21,655 nt of DNA from Candidatus Omnitrophota bacterium (lineage in GTDB: Bacteria > Omnitrophota > Gorgyraeia > Gygaellales > Profunditerraquicolaceae). Positions 16,856 to 21,655 of this stretch are shown here, piece by piece. Below the pieces are notes generated by a model that searched no databases, was not told the DNA's origin, and saw nothing but the letters and a program-made list of their open reading frames with translations. The DNA is taken from contig JACRHO010000052.1 in the NCBI GenBank assembly GCA_016212045.1, forward strand, positions 1-21,655. Reading direction: 5' to 3'. Made by a program: the position numbers and the translations under genes. Every line of letters starts with the position of its first letter. The stretch's first letter is position 1.

Positions 16856-18300
16856 AGGTACTCTTAATTCAACCGCCGCATTATTATGGTACGCATTCAC
16901 GGCCGCCGTCTTCTTTTCCGCTCGGCGCAGCTTATATTGTCTCTGCGCTAAAAGATGCAGGGCATTTGGTAGAGGTCTGGGATATCTATGCCCAGCAGTT
17001 GCCAACAATAGAGGCGGAAAATCAAATTAGAAACTTAGCTTCTGACTTTGAAGCCATTTGCATAAGTGCGTTATCTACGCAATATAAATATGTTAAATGG
17101 CTAATAGAGCGGCTAAAGAGTAAGTTTGATAATCCTATTATCTTAGGCAATGCCTTAGCTACATTTAATCACGAGGCAGTCCTGCGATATACCGCAGCTG
17201 ATATCTGCGTAATCGGAGAAGGAGAAAGGACGCTCATTGATTTATTGGAAAACATAGAGGACCTAAGCAAGGTAAAGGGTATTGCTTATAGGCAAGATGG
17301 CAGAATAGTTTCTAATCCCCAACGAGAATATATCCGGGATTTAGATAGTATAAATTTTCCTCAGCGCGATGCCTTTGGTATGGATATTTACCTGAAAAAT
17401 ACCTGTTTATGGAGCAATCCCGAAATAAGAACAGTTGACATTATTACTGCACGCGGCTGCCCTTATAATTGCAATTTTTGCTCTAAGACATTTAAAGGAA
17501 TGAGACTGAGGTCTATAGATAATGTAATTAAAGAGATAGAAGGATTAAGATCTCAATATAATTTTAAAGGCATTAAGTTTAACGATGAGCTGACCTTAAT
17601 TAATAAAGAAAGAGTGTATGCTTTATGTAAATATCTTAAGAAGTCTGGGCTATCCTGGGTCTGTCAGGGCAGGGTAAACCTTGTAGACCAAGACCTGCTT
17701 AAGGCCATGAAGGATTCCGGGTGTAAGGCATTAGGATTCGGTATTGAGTCCGGCAGCCAGAAGATTCTTGATAATATGAATAAAGGGATTAGCGTTGATG
17801 AAGCGATAGCTGCCGTAAGGGCAACGAAAAGAGCGGGGATTGAGCCGATTATACAGATGATGCATGGCTATCCCGGGGAAGATGACATAACGCTTAAGGA
17901 AACAGAGGATTTTTTTAAGGCAACAAACTCACCAACCATACAGTTTTCCATGACCACGGCATTGCCCGGTACAGTGCTTTATAACCAGGCCTATGAAAAA
18001 GGCCTCATCAAAGACGAGGATGCATATCTGGAGAAATTGGACTGGGGTTATTACGGCGAGCGGGAAATCTTAACCAATTTTACTAATTTTTCAGATAACG
18101 AGTTGCTCAAGAAGAGAAGGGATATTGAGTCAAAAATTAATCAGCATTATCGAAAATACCTGATTATGCATCCCTGGGCGGCCTTTAAGATAATTTTTCA
18201 TAAGATAAATTCTTATTATTTGCGCTACGGTTTAATAAAAACGTTTAAAAAAATATTTAACTCTCTTTTATCTTTGAAAAATGATAATTGGATGCTTTAA
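16852..18300 (+). CDS. B12-binding radical SAM protein with atypical B12-domain motif
   Basis: A 482-residue member of the cobalamin-type radical-SAM superfamily. The N-terminus is typical (VLLIQPPHYYG, then FPLGAAYIVSAL at 22-33) and IGEGERTLID (121-130) closes the B12 domain. Where the paralogues have GGHHAS or GGVHAT, this one reads ILGNALATF (97-105), losing the second glycine and the histidine. The radical-SAM core has TARGCPYNCNFC (C203, C207, C210), FGIESGSQKIL and LPGTVLYNQA. The long C-terminal tail (HPWAAFKIIFHKINSYY) is basic and aromatic. The start shares ATGA with the previous stop. It is followed at once by a SPASM radical-SAM gene, so the two may act in sequence. Substrate unknown. 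Confidence 0.92.
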   Translation: MKVLLIQPPHYYGTHSRPPSSFPLGAAYIVSALKDAGHLVEVWDIYAQQLPTIEAENQIRNLASDFEAICISALSTQYKYVKWLIERLKSKFDNPIILGNALATFNHEAVLRYTAADICVIGEGERTLIDLLENIEDLSKVKGIAYRQDGRIVSNPQREYIRDLDSINFPQRDAFGMDIYLKNTCLWSNPEIRTVDIITARGCPYNCNFCSKTFKGMRLRSIDNVIKEIEGLRSQYNFKGIKFNDELTLINKERVYALCKYLKKSGLSWVCQGRVNLVDQDLLKAMKDSGCKALGFGIESGSQKILDNMNKGISVDEAIAAVRATKRAGIEPIIQMMHGYPGEDDITLKETEDFFKATNSPTIQFSMTTALPGTVLYNQAYEKGLIKDEDAYLEKLDWGYYGEREILTNFTNFSDNELLKKRRDIESKINQHYRKYLIMHPWAAFKIIFHKINSYYLRYGLIKTFKKIFNSLLSLKNDNWML

Positions 18301-18307
18301 AGATAAT

Positions 18308-18312
18308 TAAGG
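18308..18312 (+). promoter_or_regulatory. ribosome binding site deciding the start of the SPASM gene
   Basis: AAGGA, 11 bases before ATG 18324. It supports ATG 18324 over the in-frame TTG at 18288, which lies inside the previous gene and would add 12 residues with no conserved content. Confidence 0.5.
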
Positions 18313-18323
18313 ATACCGATATT

Positions 18324-19343
18324 ATGAAAAACGCTAATCCAGCGTGGAGATTAAAAGTTAAACGTATCTCGCTTTTATCTTCTTATTATTACAATAAAGG
18401 CATCATCGAGTTACCTTATCCGCCAGTGGAGGTATTTATTGAGCCGACTAGTCACTGCAATTTAAAATGTATGATTTGTCCGCATGCAATAGGTTTAGAG
18501 CGCCCGAAGGGTTTTATGTCAGAAGAGCTTTTTGATAAGATATTTGCTAAGGTGGTAAAAGTAGGCGTATTGAAAGTGACCTTACATTTTGCAGGCGAGC
18601 CGTTATTGAACAAGGATATCTTTAGGATGATCCGTAAGGTAAAAGCGCACAATATCTATGTGCGTCTGCATACTAATGGAACTATTATGCCTACTGACTA
18701 TGCACGAGAATTAATAGAAAGTGGGTTAGATGAAATTTCTTTCAGTTTCGATGACTTCAGGAAAGAAGTCTATGAAAAGATAAGGCAGGGTGCTTCTTAT
18801 GAAAAGACGCTTGCTAATATCCGTAGTTTTCTGGAAGTTAAGAAAGGTATGCATAGCGCTAAGCCGTTTACAATCATCCAGAGGATAAGGGTAGCCGATT
18901 TGAATAGCGAAGAAGAAGATGTTGCTCAATACAACAGTTTATTTGCCGGTTTACCCATCGATAAATTACATACTATTTTTACGCATAACTGGGCAGGTGT
19001 GTGTAAGGGTGCGCTTATAAAAGAGCACAATGCCAGGTTAAATGAGAAAGTTCCTTGTAATGCTATATGGTTGAGGTGCGCTATAGGCTGGGATGGCAAG
19101 GTTTATGCCTGTTGTAATGAGATGAACGGAAAACTTTTAATCGGTGAGCTTAATTCATCCAGCCTAATGGAGATTTGGAACGGCCCCCAGATGCAAAATT
19201 TACGCAAGACTATGCTTGAAAGGCGGTTTGATGAAGTAGCGGCATGCAGAGATTGCGATGTTTTATTGAGGGCGAAAGAATCGCATTCTACAGCAATCGA
19301 GAAGGCACTTTCCAATATATTGGTATTTTTGTCTAAAAGATAA
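18324..19343 (+). CDS. radical SAM protein with C-terminal SPASM domain
   Basis: A 339-residue radical-SAM enzyme of the MoaA/SPASM type, clearly different from the five B12-dependent proteins. The SAM cluster motif is TSHCNLKCMICPH (C45, C49, C52), followed by FAGEPLLN (89-96) and RLHTNG (114-119). The C-terminal SPASM region keeps C245, C252, C263, C264, C308 and C311, around IGWDGKVYACCNE and GELNSSSLMEIWN, and so can hold one or more auxiliary 4Fe-4S clusters. Family knowledge: such enzymes modify peptides, proteins or small molecules, and many unassigned ones sit in surface-polysaccharide operons. No precursor-peptide gene is visible nearby, and the context favours a sugar or lipid substrate. 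It starts 23 bases after the preceding stop; ATG chosen over an upstream TTG. Confidence 0.9.
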   Translation: MKNANPAWRLKVKRISLLSSYYYNKGIIELPYPPVEVFIEPTSHCNLKCMICPHAIGLERPKGFMSEELFDKIFAKVVKVGVLKVTLHFAGEPLLNKDIFRMIRKVKAHNIYVRLHTNGTIMPTDYARELIESGLDEISFSFDDFRKEVYEKIRQGASYEKTLANIRSFLEVKKGMHSAKPFTIIQRIRVADLNSEEEDVAQYNSLFAGLPIDKLHTIFTHNWAGVCKGALIKEHNARLNEKVPCNAIWLRCAIGWDGKVYACCNEMNGKLLIGELNSSSLMEIWNGPQMQNLRKTMLERRFDEVAACRDCDVLLRAKESHSTAIEKALSNILVFLSKR

Positions 19344-19346
19344 TTT

Positions 19347-21230
19347 ATGAGAAACCTAATTATTAAAAATAAATACCCGGCGAGATTAAAGAAACAGATA
19401 GGGCAATTTTTAAAAGATTCTGAAAATCCTGTGTTTTTTATCCATACACAAGATAACTTGGCCGATTTCATTCGTTTTATCAAGGAGATAGCCAATCTAA
19501 AAAAGGATGCGCTCTTTGTATGCATTAATTCCTCCGTACCATATTATTATGCAGATCTCGGCCTTAATTTTAAAGCCATAGATGAATATATGGACATTGC
19601 CGATTATGAATCTATTGATAAATTCGTATATTCCTTTACCAAAAATTGGTATCTCTCCAAGGATGGATCAGGCCAAGCGATAACCCAGCAGCGCGGTATA
19701 CATTTAGGTAGTATCGTAGAATATGATTTTCAGCTTTTCCTGATCCGTAGATTAAAATGGTTTAAGGGCATGCATAAGATAACTAGGATTAGGCGTCCGG
19801 ATAGGGTAGTGGTCATTGAAAATACCGGAGAGCTTCTTGAGCCGGCAGAGTTACTTGATGAGCTCCTACATATTCCTCTTTTTAGGATATACCAGTGGGT
19901 CGATCCTATTGACACTTTTTCTATGAGAAGAAATTTAAAGGCCTTTATGGTAGATGCTATGACCGGTATCGTAGATTTTATCGTCAGGAGCTTCGGCACA
20001 TTTATCCTGAAAGAGAAAATCATTATTGATAGCAGGGTATATCTGGACTTGGCCAAAAATTTAAAAATGCCTAAAAAGTTTCTGCCCACGCCCTTTGAAA
20101 AAGGGCTGAAGATGAGGCTTGGGCTTATCAAGAGTGGCTTCTGCTACTTACCCTTTTATTTTCCTCAAAGTCTGCACATATCAAAGAAATGTAGCCGCGA
20201 TTCTTATGCAAAATATCTTGGAGATATGATTTATTATGAAGGAGTATCTATAGAAAAACTGATAAAAACCAAGATAGATAAATATCTTACTTATGATTTC
20301 CCTGTTATTTTACGCAACATCAGAATGCTGGAGAGATTTCTGAAAAATAAATCAGTAAAGGCAATAGTGCTTAGACATGACCTCTGGGAATTACAAAAAA
20401 CCTGTGTACTGCTAGCTAAGAGATTGCAAGTACCTACTATAGTTATCCAACATGGCATATTCGGAGAGAAGGGGGAAGAAATTGTCTTTGCCGATAAAAT
20501 TGCGGTATGGGGCAGGCTTTGCAGCCAGATATACGAGGCCTTAGGGACTGATCCTGCCAAGTGTTTTGTTACTGGCAATCCCCGGTTGGATGCTTTCTAT
20601 AATCAAGAACCGAAATTCAGCCGGCAGGAAGTCTGCCGTATGCTGGGATTAGGTCAAGATAAAAAAACCCTGCTTTTGGCTTCCGGCCTTTTTAGGAGTT
20701 TCCTTTCTTCCTATATGACTGGCGATGAAAACAATGTTATCATCTATGAACTTATAAGAATAATGAAAGAATTACCGCAATACCAACTAATTATCAAGTT
20801 ACATCCTTATGAAAATGCGTTATTTTCCGAAGAGGTAGTTAAATATCTTAAGGTTAAAAATGTTTCTGTGGTCAAAAATTTCGATCTTTTATCCTTAATT
20901 AATTCCTGTGATCTGTTTGTTACCAAGCGTTCTTCTCTGGGGCTTAAGGCCATGGTTTTAGATAAACCCGTAATAGTAGTCAACTTTGAGAAGAGAAAAG
21001 AAATCAACCCCTACGTGCGTTCAGGGGTGGCCCTGGAAATAGATAACCCCCAAGATATGCTAAAAACCATAGTGGAGGCCCTGGAGAATCCGGAAATAAT
21101 AAATAAGGCGAAAGTTAAATCCAGGATATTTATTCAAGATTATGCCTATAATATTGACGGCCTTTCTTCAGAGAGAGTCTTGAATTTTATTGAAGAAGCA
21201 GTATCGCATAGAACTTTTTCTAATCAATGA
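19347..21230 (+). CDS. large GT-B type glycosyltransferase/glycerophosphotransferase-like protein
   Basis: A 627-residue soluble protein. The C-terminal half (about 335-620) has a GT-B/CDP-glycerol-transferase-like pattern: IVIQHGIFGEKG (365-376), VTGNPRLDAF (408-417), LIIKLHPYEN (481-490), TKRSSLGLKAMVLDKPVIVV (526-545). QHG, GNP-LD, K-HP and the S-S-G-K-A loop recur in capsule and teichoic-acid transferases and in UDP-GlcNAc 2-epimerase-like folds. The N-terminal 330 residues contain RPDRVVVIENTGELLEPAE (150-168) and may form the other Rossmann-like half plus an insertion; I do not recognise them as a separate family. Likely role: addition of a sugar or polyol phosphate to a lipid-linked glycan at the cytoplasmic side. 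It starts three bases after the SPASM gene and overlaps the flippase gene (ATGA). Confidence 0.8.
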   Translation: MRNLIIKNKYPARLKKQIGQFLKDSENPVFFIHTQDNLADFIRFIKEIANLKKDALFVCINSSVPYYYADLGLNFKAIDEYMDIADYESIDKFVYSFTKNWYLSKDGSGQAITQQRGIHLGSIVEYDFQLFLIRRLKWFKGMHKITRIRRPDRVVVIENTGELLEPAELLDELLHIPLFRIYQWVDPIDTFSMRRNLKAFMVDAMTGIVDFIVRSFGTFILKEKIIIDSRVYLDLAKNLKMPKKFLPTPFEKGLKMRLGLIKSGFCYLPFYFPQSLHISKKCSRDSYAKYLGDMIYYEGVSIEKLIKTKIDKYLTYDFPVILRNIRMLERFLKNKSVKAIVLRHDLWELQKTCVLLAKRLQVPTIVIQHGIFGEKGEEIVFADKIAVWGRLCSQIYEALGTDPAKCFVTGNPRLDAFYNQEPKFSRQEVCRMLGLGQDKKTLLLASGLFRSFLSSYMTGDENNVIIYELIRIMKELPQYQLIIKLHPYENALFSEEVVKYLKVKNVSVVKNFDLLSLINSCDLFVTKRSSLGLKAMVLDKPVIVVNFEKRKEINPYVRSGVALEIDNPQDMLKTIVEALENPEIINKAKVKSRIFIQDYAYNIDGLSSERVLNFIEEAVSHRTFSNQ

Positions 21231-21655
21231 CGGTAAAAAGACAATCCGAGAAGCTGGAGACAATAATCAAAGATACCACCAAATTTTCTTTGGCATCTTA
21301 TCTGGCTAATATTTTTGATTTTTTCTCCGGCATAGTTACTCGGAGTATACTGGGGCCTTTGACCATGGGCGTATTCGCAGAGTTAATGCTAATATTTCAA
21401 TACGCCAAATATTATCATCTAGGCACCTATGAAGCTCTGGATCGAGAAATCCCCTATTTTAATGGCAGGCAAGATTTCCATAGGGTTAAAGAGATCAAAG
21501 GAGTAGCCTTTAATTTTAGTTTTCTGATTTCAGTGATATTCGGTATTTCTTTAGTTATAATATCTAATTTTTTAAAAGACAATAAATTAATTTTCGGCCT
21601 GCGTTTTATAGCTATACTGGTCATGCTTCAGTCTATGGTTACCTTTTTTATAATC
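21227..21655 (+). CDS. Wzx-like oligosaccharide flippase, 3'-truncated by window edge
   Basis: The frame from ATG 21227 stays open for 143 codons to the end of the window. It begins with a short charged stretch, then a first helix region with FFSGIVTRSILGPLTMGVFAEL, then HLGTYEALDREIPYFNG. The RSxLGP motif and the LG...REIPYFxG motif are typical N-terminal signatures of polysaccharide flippases of the MOP superfamily (Wzx/RfbX-like), which carry undecaprenyl-linked glycans across the inner membrane. Two further hydrophobic helices follow (VAFNFSFLISVIFGISLVII and a last one cut by the edge). The start overlaps the upstream transferase stop (ATGA). Its presence supports export of a lipid-linked oligosaccharide made by this operon. 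Confidence 0.85.
   Translation, partial: MTVKRQSEKLETIIKDTTKFSLASYLANIFDFFSGIVTRSILGPLTMGVFAELMLIFQYAKYYHLGTYEALDREIPYFNGRQDFHRVKEIKGVAFNFSFLISVIFGISLVIISNFLKDNKLIFGLRFIAILVMLQSMVTFFII

Noticed and set aside
18288..18323. TTG start giving a SPASM protein 12 residues longer
   Set aside because: A rare start inside the upstream gene adding non-conserved residues; ATG 18324 has AAGGA upstream and a normal gene beginning.
19103..19525. 140-codon open frame on the - strand spanning the end of the SPASM gene and the start of the GT-B gene
   Set aside because: Both covered regions are strongly supported on the + strand; the antisense translation looks like a random hydrophobic shadow.
1..21655. 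magnetosome, ribosomal-peptide or chlorophyll-type pathway as the explanation of the radical-SAM genes
   Set aside because: None of the partner genes for those pathways is present; all other genes point to sugar activation, transfer and export.

Overview
The window is one uninterrupted run of 16 protein-coding genes, all on the + strand. Most neighbours overlap by a few bases or are separated by 30 bases or less, so it reads as the middle of a single long operon. Both ends are cut: the first gene enters from the left without its start, and the last leaves on the right without its end. I see no tRNA, rRNA, CRISPR array, insertion sequence, promoter or terminator, and no gene-free stretch longer than 30 bases.

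The contents are a surface-glycan or glycolipid locus with an exceptional load of radical-SAM enzymes. Five genes (1-1095, 1095-2540, 4440-5891, 13309-14769, 16852-18300) encode B12-binding-domain radical-SAM proteins of the BchE/HpnP/P-methylase superfamily. A sixth (18324-19343) is a SPASM-type radical-SAM enzyme. Between them lie four large polytopic membrane proteins of the GT-C glycosyltransferase type (2527-4419, 5903-7921, 10081-12576 which is YfhO-like, 14800-16119). There is also a polyprenyl-phosphate-sugar synthase-like GT2 (12585-13319), an amino-sugar pair (aminotransferase 7918-9036, NDP-sugar 4,6-dehydratase 9052-10077), a small membrane-anchored beta-rich protein (16091-16855), a large GT-B type transferase (19347-21230) and the start of a Wzx-like flippase (21227-21655).

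A working model, which is inference: the dehydratase and aminotransferase make a nucleotide-linked 4-amino-4,6-dideoxy sugar. The GT2 loads a sugar on polyprenyl phosphate. The GT-C enzymes use lipid-phosphate sugars on the outer face of the membrane, and the GT-B enzyme and flippase build and export an undecaprenyl-linked glycan. The radical-SAM set would install modifications such as C-methyl groups on sugars or lipid carriers. No substrate can be read from the sequence.

Organism: the moderate-to-low G+C content, compact one-strand operon, Gram-negative-style export genes and crowd of B12-radical-SAM paralogues beside YfhO and GT39 proteins suggest an uncultured bacterium, with candidate phylum Omnitrophota (OP3) my first guess. 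Elusimicrobiota, Nitrospirota, Planctomycetota and Desulfobacterota relatives cannot be excluded from the window alone.
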